Source: Pseudoduganella lurida
GTDB lineage: Bacteria > Pseudomonadota > Gammaproteobacteria > Burkholderiales > Burkholderiaceae_D
Assembly (NCBI RefSeq): GCF_007830455.1
Contig: NZ_VLLB01000001.1
Span: 558,001 to 622,000, forward strand
Direction of reading: 5' to 3'
Length of the DNA stretch: 64,000 nucleotides
Within the stretch, counting starts at the first letter, position 1. Each line of letters starts with the position of its first letter. Shown piece by piece: positions 1 to 8,203 of the stretch. A program made the position numbers and the translations under genes. The notes below the pieces were generated by a model. The model made no database searches and was not told the origin of the DNA. It was given only the letters and a program-made list of their open reading frames with translations.

Positions 1-651
1 CAGCGCGTACAGGTTGGCGTGGTACTTGCCGGGACGGTTGGCCAGTTCGGTGAACGCGGCGCGCAGCAGGTCCGCCGCGCGGTCCGCCGGCGAAAGGAAC
101 GCTTCCAGCACGTCCGGCCCCACCTCGAAGCGCGACGGGCCGATGGCCGGGCCCAGCCAGGCGGTCAGCTCGCCCGCGCCGGCATTGCGCAGCGCCGCCA
201 CCGCTTCCTGCAGCACGCCATCGGCCAGGCCGCGCCAGCCGGCATGCACGGCGGCCACGGTGCGGCCTTGTGTATCGCACAACAGCACGGGCAGGCAATC
301 CGCCGACAGGATCGCGCACACGACGCCGCGCGCCGTCGTGTAGCTGGCGTCCGCCACCGGCGGCGGCGCATCATGGTCCACCAGCGCCGCATCGAGCGCG
401 CGGATGCCGTGCACCTGCGTCAGCCAGGCCGGTTCGGCGGGCAGCTCGGCGCGCAGGATGTCGCGGTTGCGTTCGACGCATTTCGGTGCGTCGCCCACGT
501 GCGTGCCCAGGTTGAGCCCACCCTTGCCCTGGCCGTCGTCATACGGGGCCGGGCTCACGCCGCCGCGCCGCGTGGTGCACAGCACGCCGACACTGTCGGG
601 CAGGTCCGGCCAGTCCGGCAGCAGCCACTGGGGCGCGTGGTGGGCGGTCAT
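1..651 (-). CDS. pgeF: Polyphenol oxidase/laccase-domain family protein (PgeF/YfiH), 3' part cut by window edge
   Basis: The visible 217 N-terminal residues belong to the YfiH/PgeF family of small copper/zinc-site proteins, described as purine-nucleoside-acting multicopper-like oxidases and as a peptidoglycan-precursor editing factor. Visible family marks are a QVHG motif, the LSADCLPVLL segment with the metal-site cysteine, and VHAGWRG with a conserved histidine. The start is an ATG at 651 whose ATGA overlaps the rluD stop, so the two genes are probably translationally coupled. The frame stays open to base 1, so the C-terminus lies outside the window. Family assignment is firm; the physiological substrate is not shown by the sequence. 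Confidence 0.9.
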   Translation of the reverse strand, partial: MTAHHAPQWLLPDWPDLPDSVGVLCTTRRGGVSPAPYDDGQGKGGLNLGTHVGDAPKCVERNRDILRAELPAEPAWLTQVHGIRALDAALVDHDAPPPVADASYTTARGVVCAILSADCLPVLLCDTQGRTVAAVHAGWRGLADGVLQEAVAALRNAGAGELTAWLGPAIGPSRFEVGPDVLEAFLSPADRAADLLRAAFTELANRPGKYHANLYAL

Positions 652-1751
652 TGCTCGTCTTCGTCGTCGAAGTCGTCGTCGTCGAAATCGTCGCCGGTCG
701 ACTGCAGCACCGAGTCGTCCGGCGGTTCGATGCCGGCCTGTGCCAGCAGTGCGGCGAAATCGTCCGCCAGGGGGATCTGCCATTCGACGTGCTCGCCGGT
801 GGCCGGGTGGATCAGGCCGAGGCGGCGGGCCTGCAGCGCCTGGCGGTGGAACACGCCCGTCAGGTGCGGCTTGCCGTACACGTAGTCGCCCACCAGCGGG
901 AAGCCCAGGTGCGCCATGTGCACGCGGATCTGGTGGGTGCGGCCCGTCTCCAGGCGGCACTGCACGAGGCTGACGGGACGGCGGTCCAGCTCGCCCGATG
1001 CCAGGCGCTGGTAATGCGTGATGGCGGGCTTGGCGCCCATGCCCGTGGACACGGCCATCTTGACGCGGTCGCGCTGGTGGCGGCCCATCGGCGCATCGAT
1101 CGTGCCGGACAGGCGGGGCGTGCCCCACGCCAGCGACCAGTATTCGCGCTTCACGCTGCGCGCCTGCAGCTGGCGCACCAGGTCGGTCTGCGACGGCAGG
1201 TCCTTGCCGATCACCATCAGGCCACTCGTGTCCTTGTCGAGGCGGTGCACGATGCCGGCGCGCGGCACGCCGCCCAGCTGGGGCCAGCGGTGCAGCAGGC
1301 CGTTCAGCAACGTGCCCGTCCAGTTGCCGGCGCCGGGGTGCACCACCAGGCCGGCCGGCTTGTTCACGACGATCAGGTACTCGTCTTCGTACACCACATC
1401 GATATCGATCGCTTCCGGTGCGAACGCCACGTCTTCCGGCGCGGCCTGCGGCAGCACGACGACGGTCTCGTCGCCATACACGGTGGCGCGCACCTTGGCC
1501 GGCTTGCCGTCGACGGTGACGAAGCCTTCCTCGATCCAGCTCTGCAGGCGGCCGCGCGAGAATTGCGGCACCAGTTTCGCCACCACCTTGTCGAGGCGCT
1601 CGCCGCAGGCTTCCGGCGTCAGCTGCAGGGTGATGGGGGCAAGCGGGTCGCCGGCCTCCCCCAGCTCCGGGTCGAACTCGTCGAGTTCGTCATTGGAGAG
1701 TTGGTCGTCCGGCGCCTGTTTCGCCAGATCTGGCTCACGATTCAATATCAC
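648..1751 (-). CDS. rluD: 23S rRNA pseudouridine(1911/1915/1917) synthase RluD
   Basis: Predicted cytoplasmic pseudouridine synthase that modifies helix 69 of 23S rRNA. An S4-like RNA-binding domain lies near residues 35-95 (ERLDKVVAKL), followed by the RsuA/RluA catalytic domain with the HRLDKDTSGLMV motif, whose aspartate is the catalytic residue. Further marks are ETGRTHQIRVH and the closing HPATGEH segment. The C-terminus is strongly acidic (DDFDDDDFDDEDEQ). The frame is open upstream to 1943, but that extension would cross the divergent bamD promoter and start, so I chose the GTG at 1751 (367 aa); a TTG at 1745 is the alternative. bamD lies divergent, an arrangement common in betaproteobacteria. 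pgeF follows in an operon. Confidence 0.93.
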   Translation of the reverse strand: MILNREPDLAKQAPDDQLSNDELDEFDPELGEAGDPLAPITLQLTPEACGERLDKVVAKLVPQFSRGRLQSWIEEGFVTVDGKPAKVRATVYGDETVVVLPQAAPEDVAFAPEAIDIDVVYEDEYLIVVNKPAGLVVHPGAGNWTGTLLNGLLHRWPQLGGVPRAGIVHRLDKDTSGLMVIGKDLPSQTDLVRQLQARSVKREYWSLAWGTPRLSGTIDAPMGRHQRDRVKMAVSTGMGAKPAITHYQRLASGELDRRPVSLVQCRLETGRTHQIRVHMAHLGFPLVGDYVYGKPHLTGVFHRQALQARRLGLIHPATGEHVEWQIPLADDFAALLAQAGIEPPDDSVLQSTGDDFDDDDFDDEDEQ

Positions 1752-1766
1752 AGCATTCCCATCGGC

Positions 1767-1772
1767 TATAAT
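1767..1772 (+). promoter_or_regulatory. Candidate -10 box of bamD
   Basis: A perfect TATAAT lies 43 bp upstream of the bamD ATG, in the short divergent gap with rluD. No convincing -35 box is seen at 17 bp; TTCAAT is 20 bp upstream. Visual call only. Confidence 0.5.
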
Positions 1773-1815
1773 CAGCCTGGTTGTATCTTGTTTAAACGTC
1801 TTCTTGCACGAGAAC

Positions 1816-2625
1816 ATGCAAAAAAAATTGAAGGTAGTCGCAGCATCCATCCTGATGGCCAGCTTGACGGCTTGCAGCCTGTTGCCGGAGCAATCGGATG
1901 AGACCAAAGGCTGGTCCGCAACGAAATTATACTCGGAGGCCAAGGAAGAAATGGCCGGCCAGCACTACGAGCGCGCGATCCAGCTGTACCAGAAGCTCGA
2001 GGCCAGCTACCCGTTCGGCGTGTACGCCCAGCAGGCGCAGATGGAAGTGGCCTATGCGTACTACAAATCGCAGGACCAGGCACAGGCCCTGGCGGCCGTC
2101 GAACGTTTCATCAAGCTGCACCCGAATCACCCGAACGTCGACTACATGTACTACCTGCGCGGCCTGATCAACTTCAATGACCAGATCGGCCTGCTGAACT
2201 TCGTGTACGAACAGGATCCGGCCGAGCGCGACCCGAAAGCCACGCGCGAATCGTTTGCCGCCTTCAAGGCGCTGGTCGACAAGTTCCCGGAGAGCCAGTA
2301 CACGCCGGACGCGCTCGATCGCATGAAGTACCTGATCAACGCGATGGCCACTTACGAAGTCTACGTGGCGCGCTACTACTACCGCCGCGGCGCCTACCTG
2401 GCCGCCGCCAACCGTGCCCAGGACGCCGTGCGCGAGTACCGCGACTCGCCGTCGATCGAGGAAGCGCTGTGGATCATGGCGCGCAGCTACGACAAGCTCG
2501 GCAATGTTGCCCTGCGCGATGACACGCTGCGTGTCTTCAAGCAGAACTTCCCGAACAGCAAATTCCTCGACGAAGGCGCCCCGAAACCGGAGCGCAAGTG
2601 GTGGAAATTCTGGTCCGCTTCGTAA
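1816..2625 (+). CDS. bamD: Outer membrane assembly lipoprotein BamD (ComL)
   Basis: Lipoprotein component of the BAM complex that inserts beta-barrel proteins into the outer membrane. The 269-residue product starts with a lipoprotein signal peptide ending in the lipobox LTAC (cysteine at residue 19). Tetratricopeptide-like helical repeats follow (AKEEMAGQHYERAIQLYQKL, FIKLHPNHPNVDYMYYLRG, and others), typical of BamD/YfiO. Length is normal for betaproteobacteria (about 250-280 aa). The ATG at 1816 directly precedes the signal peptide; earlier in-frame codons run antisense through rluD and are not believable. It is divergent from rluD and probably monocistronic. Confidence 0.96.
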   Translation: MQKKLKVVAASILMASLTACSLLPEQSDETKGWSATKLYSEAKEEMAGQHYERAIQLYQKLEASYPFGVYAQQAQMEVAYAYYKSQDQAQALAAVERFIKLHPNHPNVDYMYYLRGLINFNDQIGLLNFVYEQDPAERDPKATRESFAAFKALVDKFPESQYTPDALDRMKYLINAMATYEVYVARYYYRRGAYLAAANRAQDAVREYRDSPSIEEALWIMARSYDKLGNVALRDDTLRVFKQNFPNSKFLDEGAPKPERKWWKFWSAS

Positions 2626-2656
2626 ATCGGCGTAAATTTTTCGTCTACGGCTGAGC

Positions 2657-2695
2657 CCGTGTCCACCTTGGGGTCAGACCCCGACATGGACACGG
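2657..2695. repeat. Palindromic repeat family A, copy 1
   Basis: A 39-bp imperfect palindrome about 30 bp after the bamD stop. The outer arms CCGTGTCCA / TGGACACGG and the core GGGGTC-A-GACCCC pair; the four bases between differ. The same design recurs at 2791 and 50444. Confidence 0.8.
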
Positions 2696-2790
2696 TCTCG
2701 TCAGTAAGAAACCTGGGTTTCCGCTCTGGTCATTGCTGACTGAACCGCGGTCGTCGCAGCGCCCGGCCTGACTCACTCCATTTATTGTCC

Positions 2791-2835
2791 AGCTCGTGTC
2801 CATGTCGGGGTCTGACCCCATGGTGGACACGAGCT
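2791..2835. repeat. Palindromic repeat family A, copy 2
   Basis: A 45-bp palindrome ending 10 bp before the yaaA stop. The outer arms AGCTCGTGTCCA / TGGACACGAGCT are perfect and the core is GGGGTC-T-GACCCC. Both family A copies here lie between convergent gene ends. Confidence 0.82.
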
Positions 2836-2844
2836 GGGCTGTAA

Positions 2845-3612
2845 TCAGCTGGCCTTCCGCCGGAACACCCACTTTTCATCGTTCGATGCATGCGGCGTGA
2901 AGGCGTAGCCGTCGACATCGAAACCCTTCAGGTCTTCGGGATCGGTGATGCCGTGGATGGCGGCATAGCGGGCCAGCAGGCCGCGGGCGCGCTTCGCGTA
3001 GAACGAGATGATCTTGTATTGCCCGTTCTTGTATTCCTCGAAGACGGGCGTGATCACCGGCACCGCCAGCTTTGCGCGGCGTGCCGACTTGAAGTACTCC
3101 TCGGACGCGCAGTTCACCAGCCATTCCGCCTCCCGTTCGCGCGCCGTGTCGTTCAGCGCATGCGCGATCAGGTCGCCCCAGAACGCATACAGATCCTTGC
3201 CGCGCGCCGTCTTCAGGCGCGTGCCCATTTCCAGCCGGTGCGGGTGGATCAGGTCCAGCGGGCGCAGCAGGCCGTACAGGCCGGACAGGATCCGCACGCG
3301 GCCCTGCACGTAGTCGAGCTGCGGCGCATCGAGCGTGCGCGCATCGAGGCCGTCGTAGACATCGCCGTCGAAGGTCATCGCCGCGGGACGCGCGCCGGCC
3401 GTATCCTTCGTCCATGACGCATAGCGCGCCACGTTCAGCGTGGACAGCGCATCGGACAGCTCCATCAGTTCGGCAAGATCCTGCGGCGAGTAGCCGCGCA
3501 TATGCCCGATCAGCTCTTCGGAATGATCGAGGAAGGCGGGTTGCGTGGCGATGTTGGTGGTGGGAGGTGTATCGAGGTCGAGACTCTTTGCGGGGGAAAG
3601 CACTATCAGCAT
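2845..3612 (-). CDS. yaaA: Peroxide stress protein YaaA (DUF328)
   Basis: A 255-residue cytoplasmic protein of the YaaA/UPF0246 family. In E. coli YaaA is OxyR-controlled and lowers free intracellular iron during H2O2 stress. Diagnostic features are the N-terminal LSPAKSLD motif, a central YDGLDA region and the SKEY-type stretch represented here by [10 protein letters not shown], followed by the [10 protein letters not shown] segment. Length matches the family (about 255-260 aa). ATG at 3612. The gene is divergent from the PIN-domain gene at 3652, with only 39 bp between starts, so the promoters overlap. A catalase gene occurs elsewhere in this window but is not linked. Confidence 0.93.
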   Translation of the reverse strand: MLIVLSPAKSLDLDTPPTTNIATQPAFLDHSEELIGHMRGYSPQDLAELMELSDALSTLNVARYASWTKDTAGARPAAMTFDGDVYDGLDARTLDAPQLDYVQGRVRILSGLYGLLRPLDLIHPHRLEMGTRLKTARGKDLYAFWGDLIAHALNDTAREREAEWLVNCASEEYFKSARRAKLAVPVITPVFEEYKNGQYKIISFYAKRARGLLARYAAIHGITDPEDLKGFDVDGYAFTPHASNDEKWVFRRKAS

Positions 3613-3651
3613 ATCATTCGTAACCGTACCGGCAATATAGAACAGACCGAC

Positions 3652-4140
3652 ATGATACTCCCTCCCTCCTCCGCTTCATCGGCACCACCCCGCATCGTCA
3701 TCGATACCAACGTCTGCCTCGACCTGTTCGTGTTCCACGATCCGCGCTGGGCCGGCCTGCTGGCCGCCATCGAGAGCGGCGCCGTCGAGGCCATCACGCG
3801 TGCCGACTGCCGCGACGAATACCGCATCGTGCTGCATTACCCGCACCTGCCGCTGAGCGACGACACGCGGCCCGCCAGCGCCGCACGCTTCGATGCGCTG
3901 ATCAAGGTGGTGGCGCCGCCCGAATCCGGCGTGCGCCTGCCGGTCTGCACGGACCGGGACGACCAGAAATTCCTGGAGCTGGCCCGCGATGCCGGCGCGC
4001 GAACGTTGATCACGAAGGACAAGGCGCTGCTGAAATTGGCGAAACGCCTGCGCACGGCCGGCATGTTCGACGTGATCCCGCCCGAGAAATGGCGGCTCGA
4101 ACCGGTCCCGCACGAGGCCCCGGCCGCTGCGCTAGAATGA
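3652..4140 (+). CDS. PIN-domain protein (putative toxin-type endoribonuclease, COG1569-like)
   Basis: A 162-residue predicted PIN-fold nuclease. The first acidic residue is in the opening strand ([17 protein letters not shown] motif near residue 17), later ones are in DCRDEY and [10 protein letters not shown], and a [11 protein letters not shown] segment closes the fold, as in the family often annotated as putative toxin-antitoxin toxin. No antitoxin-sized reading frame precedes it (only 39 bp separate it from yaaA) and none follows before the aminotransferase at 4166. It may be an orphan toxin or a housekeeping RNase. The ATG at 3652 is chosen because the PIN fold begins about 14 residues later; upstream frame extension would run antisense into yaaA. 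Confidence 0.8.
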   Translation: MILPPSSASSAPPRIVIDTNVCLDLFVFHDPRWAGLLAAIESGAVEAITRADCRDEYRIVLHYPHLPLSDDTRPASAARFDALIKVVAPPESGVRLPVCTDRDDQKFLELARDAGARTLITKDKALLKLAKRLRTAGMFDVIPPEKWRLEPVPHEAPAAALE

Positions 4141-4165
4141 TCCGAAAACCCCCACCGCCCCGATC

Positions 4166-5329
4166 ATGACGCAATCCACGCCCAGCCTCGTCACCCGCCT
4201 GCCCGCCGTGGGCACCACCGTGTTTACGCGCATGTCCGCGCTCGCGCAGCAGCACGGCGCGGTGAACCTGGGCCAGGGCTTCCCGGACTTCGCCTGCGAC
4301 CCGCGGCTGGTCGATGCGGTGGCCGATGCCATGCGCGACGGCCACAACCAGTATCCGCCGATGACAGGCACCCCGGCGCTGCGCCAGGCGATCGCCGCCA
4401 AGATCAGCGCGCTGTACGACCACGCATATCACGTGGACACCGAAATCACCGTCACGGCCGGCGCCACGCAGGCGCTCACCACCGCCATCCTGTGCGCCGT
4501 GCACCCGGGCGACGAAGTGATCGTCATCGAACCGGCCTACGACAGCTACATGCCCGCCATCGAACTGGCCGGCGGCGTCGTCGTGCCGGTGCCGATGGCG
4601 CTCGACGACCGCGGCTACCACGTGCCGTGGGACCGGGTGCAGGCCGCCGTCACCGGCAGGACCCGCATGGTGGTGATCAACACGCCGCACAACCCCACCG
4701 GCAGCATCCTGCGCGCCGCCGACCTCGATGCGCTGGCCGGCATCGTGCGCGGCACGGACATCCTGCTGCTGTCCGACGAAGTCTACGAACACATGGTGTA
4801 CGACGGCCAGCCGCACGCTTCGGTGAGCCGCCATCCGGAACTGGCGGCGCGCGCCTATGTCGTCTCCAGCTTCGGCAAGACCTACCACGTCACCGGCTGG
4901 AAGATCGGCTACGTGGCGGCCCCCGCGCCGCTGATGGTGGAGTTCCGCAAGGTCCACCAATACAACGTGTTCAGCGTGAACGCACCGATGCAGCAAGGGA
5001 TCGCCACCTACATGGCGGACCCGGCGGCGTACGAAGGACTGCCGGCGTTCTACCAGCACAAGCGCGACCTGTTCCGCGCCGGTCTGGCCGCCAGCCGCTT
5101 CGAGCTGCTGCCGGCGGACGGCACCTACTTCCAGTGCGTGCGCTACGGCGCCATCTCCGACCTGCCGGAAGCGGCCTTCGCGGAATGGCTGACCACCGAG
5201 ATCAAGGTGGCCGCCATTCCCGTCTCGGCGTTCTACCGGGGCGGCCAGGAATCGGGCATCGTGCGCTTCTGCTTCGCCAAGGCGGAAGCCACGCTGGCCA
5301 ACGCGCTGGAACGCCTGGCCCGCGTGTAG
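4166..5329 (+). CDS. PLP-dependent aminotransferase, methionine aminotransferase (YbdL) type
   Basis: A 387-residue fold-type I class I/II aminotransferase. The N-terminal NLGQGFPDF motif and NQYPPMTGTPALRQAI are typical of the YbdL/kynurenine aminotransferase branch. PLP contacts are the NTPHNPTGS loop, SDEVYEH and the Schiff-base lysine K238 in SSFGKTYHVTGWK; the carboxylate-binding arginine is in GIVRFCF near the C-terminus. YbdL prefers methionine, histidine and phenylalanine with 2-oxo acids; that substrate is inferred from family only. It is followed after 2 bp by the degenerate HD-GYP gene, so the two are probably co-transcribed. The PIN gene stops 25 bp upstream. Confidence 0.9.
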   Translation: MTQSTPSLVTRLPAVGTTVFTRMSALAQQHGAVNLGQGFPDFACDPRLVDAVADAMRDGHNQYPPMTGTPALRQAIAAKISALYDHAYHVDTEITVTAGATQALTTAILCAVHPGDEVIVIEPAYDSYMPAIELAGGVVVPVPMALDDRGYHVPWDRVQAAVTGRTRMVVINTPHNPTGSILRAADLDALAGIVRGTDILLLSDEVYEHMVYDGQPHASVSRHPELAARAYVVSSFGKTYHVTGWKIGYVAAPAPLMVEFRKVHQYNVFSVNAPMQQGIATYMADPAAYEGLPAFYQHKRDLFRAGLAASRFELLPADGTYFQCVRYGAISDLPEAAFAEWLTTEIKVAAIPVSAFYRGGQESGIVRFCFAKAEATLANALERLARV

Positions 5330-5331
5330 CC

Positions 5332-6180
5332 ATGGACCTGCACGACAGCCTGACGGGGCACGGGGAAGGCGCGCCGCAGCCGCCCTCCGTGCTGCGCGCG
5401 CTGAACGCCGTGCAGGCCCGCCTCGACGGACCGGCCGTCGTGCATGACGACAGCCACCTGCGCGCCACCGCCCGCACCCTGCTGGGGGCACTGGACCTGA
5501 GCCCGGACGTGGCGCTGGCCTGCGTGCTGCGCAACCAGATCGGCGGCAGCTACGCCGCGCGGCACAGCGTGGAGACGGCCGTGATCGCGGCACTCGTGGC
5601 CCGCGCGCTGCACATGCGCCCCGCCCACCTGCTGTCGCTGACAGCGGCCGCGCTGGCCCTGCACGCCACCGGCCGCCATGACGATAGCCGCGACACGCCC
5701 CGCACAGCCGCCGGAAACGGCTGGTTCACGGCCCTTCTGCAGGATCACTCGCCCGACCCGCTGCCCGACGACACCGATATCGAAGCCGCGGCGCACCTGC
5801 TGCGCATGGCGGACCGCTACTGCGCCGGCATCTCGGCCCGCAACTACCGCCGCTCGCTGCTGCCGGACGATGCGCTGCGCCGCGTGCTGGCCGATTCCCC
5901 GGACCCGGTGCTGACGGAAGCGTTCGAACGCGAGATCGGCCACTACCCGCCCGGCACGCTGGTGCGGCTGGCCAGCGCCGAGACGGGCATCGTGGTGCAT
6001 CGGGATGGCGCGCGGCCGGAGATCCTGTGCCTGCTGGACGCGCAGGGCATCGTGCTGGCGGTGCCGCAGCCGCGCCAGGTGGACGGCAACGGCTGCAGCA
6101 TCGCCGCCGCCCTCGGCGAGGACGACGTGGCGCTGCGCGTGCCGATGAAGGGCGTGTGGGGGCCGCTGGCCAGCCTGTAA
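5332..6180 (+). CDS. Degenerate HD-GYP-like protein, probably without phosphodiesterase activity
   Basis: A 282-residue protein whose order of motifs follows HD-GYP cyclic-di-GMP phosphodiesterases. A helix with RHSVETAVIAALVARALH (H78) lies where the first metal histidine sits. The position expected to hold the HD pair reads LALHATGR. The segment SARNYRRSLLPDDALRRVLAD matches the SRRPYRPA-like stretch after the GYP loop, and EREIGHYPPGTLVRL matches the family's GxYPPGSxVxL ending. The HD and HHExxDGxGYP signatures are missing, so catalysis is unlikely. It may act as a c-di-GMP sensor or scaffold. It is coupled to the aminotransferase by a 2-bp gap. The MSHA block ends convergently just downstream. 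Fold assignment is by eye. Confidence 0.6.
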   Translation: MDLHDSLTGHGEGAPQPPSVLRALNAVQARLDGPAVVHDDSHLRATARTLLGALDLSPDVALACVLRNQIGGSYAARHSVETAVIAALVARALHMRPAHLLSLTAAALALHATGRHDDSRDTPRTAAGNGWFTALLQDHSPDPLPDDTDIEAAAHLLRMADRYCAGISARNYRRSLLPDDALRRVLADSPDPVLTEAFEREIGHYPPGTLVRLASAETGIVVHRDGARPEILCLLDAQGIVLAVPQPRQVDGNGCSIAAALGEDDVALRVPMKGVWGPLASL

Positions 6181-6204
6181 GCGGGCCGCCGGCTTCGAAA
6201 GAAT

Positions 6205-7284
6205 TCAGTTCAGCTGGGCCAGCCGCTTGTCGACGAACTCGCGCAGCTCCGGCGACAGGCCGGCCGCCTTCGCTTTCATGAACGCCTCGCGGGCATTGGT
6301 GCGCAGCCGTTCGGCCTGCTGCGAGATGCCCAGGCCCATCCACCAGACGCCGTTGTTCGGCTGGATGCGCAGCGCCGCTTCGTACTGCTCGGCCGCCTCG
6401 CGGTGCCGGCCACCCTTCTGCAGCACGCCGGCCAGGAAAGCCAGGTAGTCGGCATTGGCCGCCGCGTGGGGCAGGGTGCGCTGCAGCGTCTCGACGGCAT
6501 TGCCGCCCTGCTCCAGCTGCAGCCGCGCCAGCAGCATCGCCAGCTGCGGCTGGCTGGCGTTCAGGCCCAGCGCCAGCTGCAGGTGGCGCACCGCCTCGTC
6601 GCGGCGGCCCGTTTCGATCAGGAGGCCAATGAGGGTCTGGCGTGCCGCCTCGTGGCGGGGATAGGCAAACACGGCCTGTTCGAGTCCCGCGATGCCGTCC
6701 TGCACCCGGCCATCCTGCACGGCTGCCAGCGCGCGGCGGTAGGCGCTTTCGCCCTGCTGCTGCGAGGTCATCGTCACCCCCTGCGGGGGCGGCACGGCGG
6801 CGCGCGCTAAAGTGGCACGTTCGGTGGCGCGTTCGGCGGCGGCGCGGCGGGGTGCGACAGGTGCGCCTTCACCCTCCTGCGCCTCGCGCGCCACGGTGCG
6901 CTCGCGCTTCGGTGTTGCCGGGGCGGCCGCCACCGGTGCCGCCAGCACCGGCACCGGTTCGGCCGGTGCCGCCGCTTCCGGCGCGGTTGGATCGGCCGGT
7001 ACCGCAGCCACCACGGCGGGCACCGGGGGCGCTGGCGCCACTGCCGGCGGGGACTTGACCAGCGCTGCGACCGGCACCGGGGCCGGCCCCACGGCGGCGC
7101 GCTGCAGGTAATACCAGCCACCTGCCGCCGCGGCCACGATCAGCACGCCGACACCGGCGCCGATGGCGATGGCCTTCGCGGCGCCCCGTTCGGCCGCCAC
7201 GGGACGCAGCTCGCCGGACGGCGCACGGGTACCGGTGCCGCCGCGCGCATCCAGGTCCTGCAGCATTTTGTTTATCAAGCTCAT
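6205..7284 (-). CDS. mshN: MSHA biogenesis protein MshN (TPR inner-membrane protein)
   Basis: Last gene of the MSHA locus, 359 aa. It begins with the MshN-typical MSLINKMLQDLDARG cytoplasmic segment, then a single membrane helix (about residues 38-60), a long Ala/Pro-rich periplasmic linker (to about 150) and tetratricopeptide repeats to the C-terminus (YRRALAAVQDGRVQDGIAGL, and a run with AEQYEAALRIQPNNGVWWMGLG). MshN proteins are thought to link the inner-membrane ATPase MshM and the secretin. The 10-bp gap to mshM indicates co-transcription. It resembles the TPR protein at 26508 in the neighbouring cluster in both N-terminal motif and architecture. Confidence 0.92.
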   Translation of the reverse strand: MSLINKMLQDLDARGGTGTRAPSGELRPVAAERGAAKAIAIGAGVGVLIVAAAAGGWYYLQRAAVGPAPVPVAALVKSPPAVAPAPPVPAVVAAVPADPTAPEAAAPAEPVPVLAAPVAAAPATPKRERTVAREAQEGEGAPVAPRRAAAERATERATLARAAVPPPQGVTMTSQQQGESAYRRALAAVQDGRVQDGIAGLEQAVFAYPRHEAARQTLIGLLIETGRRDEAVRHLQLALGLNASQPQLAMLLARLQLEQGGNAVETLQRTLPHAAANADYLAFLAGVLQKGGRHREAAEQYEAALRIQPNNGVWWMGLGISQQAERLRTNAREAFMKAKAAGLSPELREFVDKRLAQLN

Positions 7285-7294
7285 GGGTTCAGGC

Positions 7295-8203
7295 TCATCG
7301 TGTCAACGCCAGGGTAATGCCGCACGCCGCGGCGGCCAGTGCAGCGGCACCCGCCATCCAGGGCCAGCGCCACAGCGAGCGCGCGGACCGGCCCTGCACG
7401 CCCAGCGTGTCGCCGGCCGCCAGCGCGATATGGCGCTTCTCGACCATCTGCCGGCCTTCGCCATAGCCCAGCATGAGGGCCTTGTGCGCCACGATGTTGA
7501 CGAGCCGCGGAATGCCGCCGGTGACCTTGTACAGCTTGTGCACGGCAGCGGCGCTGAACAGCCGCGCACCGGCATAACCCGCCACGCGCAGCCGGTGCGC
7601 CAGATAGTAATCGAGGTCGTCCTTCGACAGCGCGCCGAGGTGATAGTGGAAGGTGATGCGCTGGGCCAGCTGGCGGATCTTCGGATCGGCCAGGTGCGCA
7701 TTCAGTTCCGGCTGGCCGAACAGCACGATCTGGAGCAGCTTCCTCTTTTCCGTTTCCAGGTTCGTCAGCAGGCGCAGCGCCTCCAGGCTCTCCAGCGGCA
7801 GGGCCTGCGCCTCGTCGAGGCACAGCACCACGTGCTTGCCGCGCGCCGCCAGCTCCAGCAGCCGGAACGTGAGCGACTTGACCAGCTGGTGCTGTTCCAC
7901 GTCGCGCTCCAGCACGATCTCCAGTTCGTCGGCCAGCGCCATCATCAGCGCGCGCGGTTCCAGGTAGGGGTTCGGCACATACGCCGTCACGAATTCGTCG
8001 CCGAGCGTCGCCATGAACTTGCGGCACAGGAGCGTCTTGCCGGTGCCCACTTCACCGGTGATCTTGATGAACCCCTCGCCGCTGCGCGCGGCCACCAGCA
8101 GCGTGTTCAGGCCTTCCTGCGAATGCGGACTGCCGAAATAGAAGCTGGTGTCCGGCGTGATCGAGAACGGTACCTCGCGCAGGCCGAAGTGGGATTCGTA
8201 CAT
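7295..8203 (-). CDS. mshM: MSHA biogenesis protein MshM (ExeA/GspA-like AAA ATPase)
   Basis: A 302-residue AAA ATPase of the ExeA family, which helps place the secretin in GspA-type systems. The YESHFGLREVPFSITPD opening is characteristic. Walker A is GEVGTGKT at residues 50-57, Walker B is VVLCLDEAQ near 120, and a sensor region FHYHLGALSKDD follows. One C-terminal membrane helix is seen near residues 280-300, shorter than in GspA, which carries a peptidoglycan-binding domain. Its ATG overlaps the mshL stop by one base (TGATG). A paralogue with a changed Walker B lies at 23482. Confidence 0.93.
   Translation of the reverse strand: MYESHFGLREVPFSITPDTSFYFGSPHSQEGLNTLLVAARSGEGFIKITGEVGTGKTLLCRKFMATLGDEFVTAYVPNPYLEPRALMMALADELEIVLERDVEQHQLVKSLTFRLLELAARGKHVVLCLDEAQALPLESLEALRLLTNLETEKRKLLQIVLFGQPELNAHLADPKIRQLAQRITFHYHLGALSKDDLDYYLAHRLRVAGYAGARLFSAAAVHKLYKVTGGIPRLVNIVAHKALMLGYGEGRQMVEKRHIALAAGDTLGVQGRSARSLWRWPWMAGAAALAAAACGITLALTR

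Larger units (their letters stand above)
2626..2844. other. Intergenic region between bamD and yaaA, repeat-bearing
   Basis: No gene seen. The 219-bp gap between the convergent ends of bamD and yaaA holds two copies of a hyphenated palindrome (listed separately). No classical U-tract terminator is visible, so these palindromes may act as a bidirectional transcription end. Confidence 0.6.

Noticed and set aside
1752..1943. N-terminal extension of rluD by 64 codons
   Set aside because: It would run through the bamD start and promoter; the added residues do not look like RluD.
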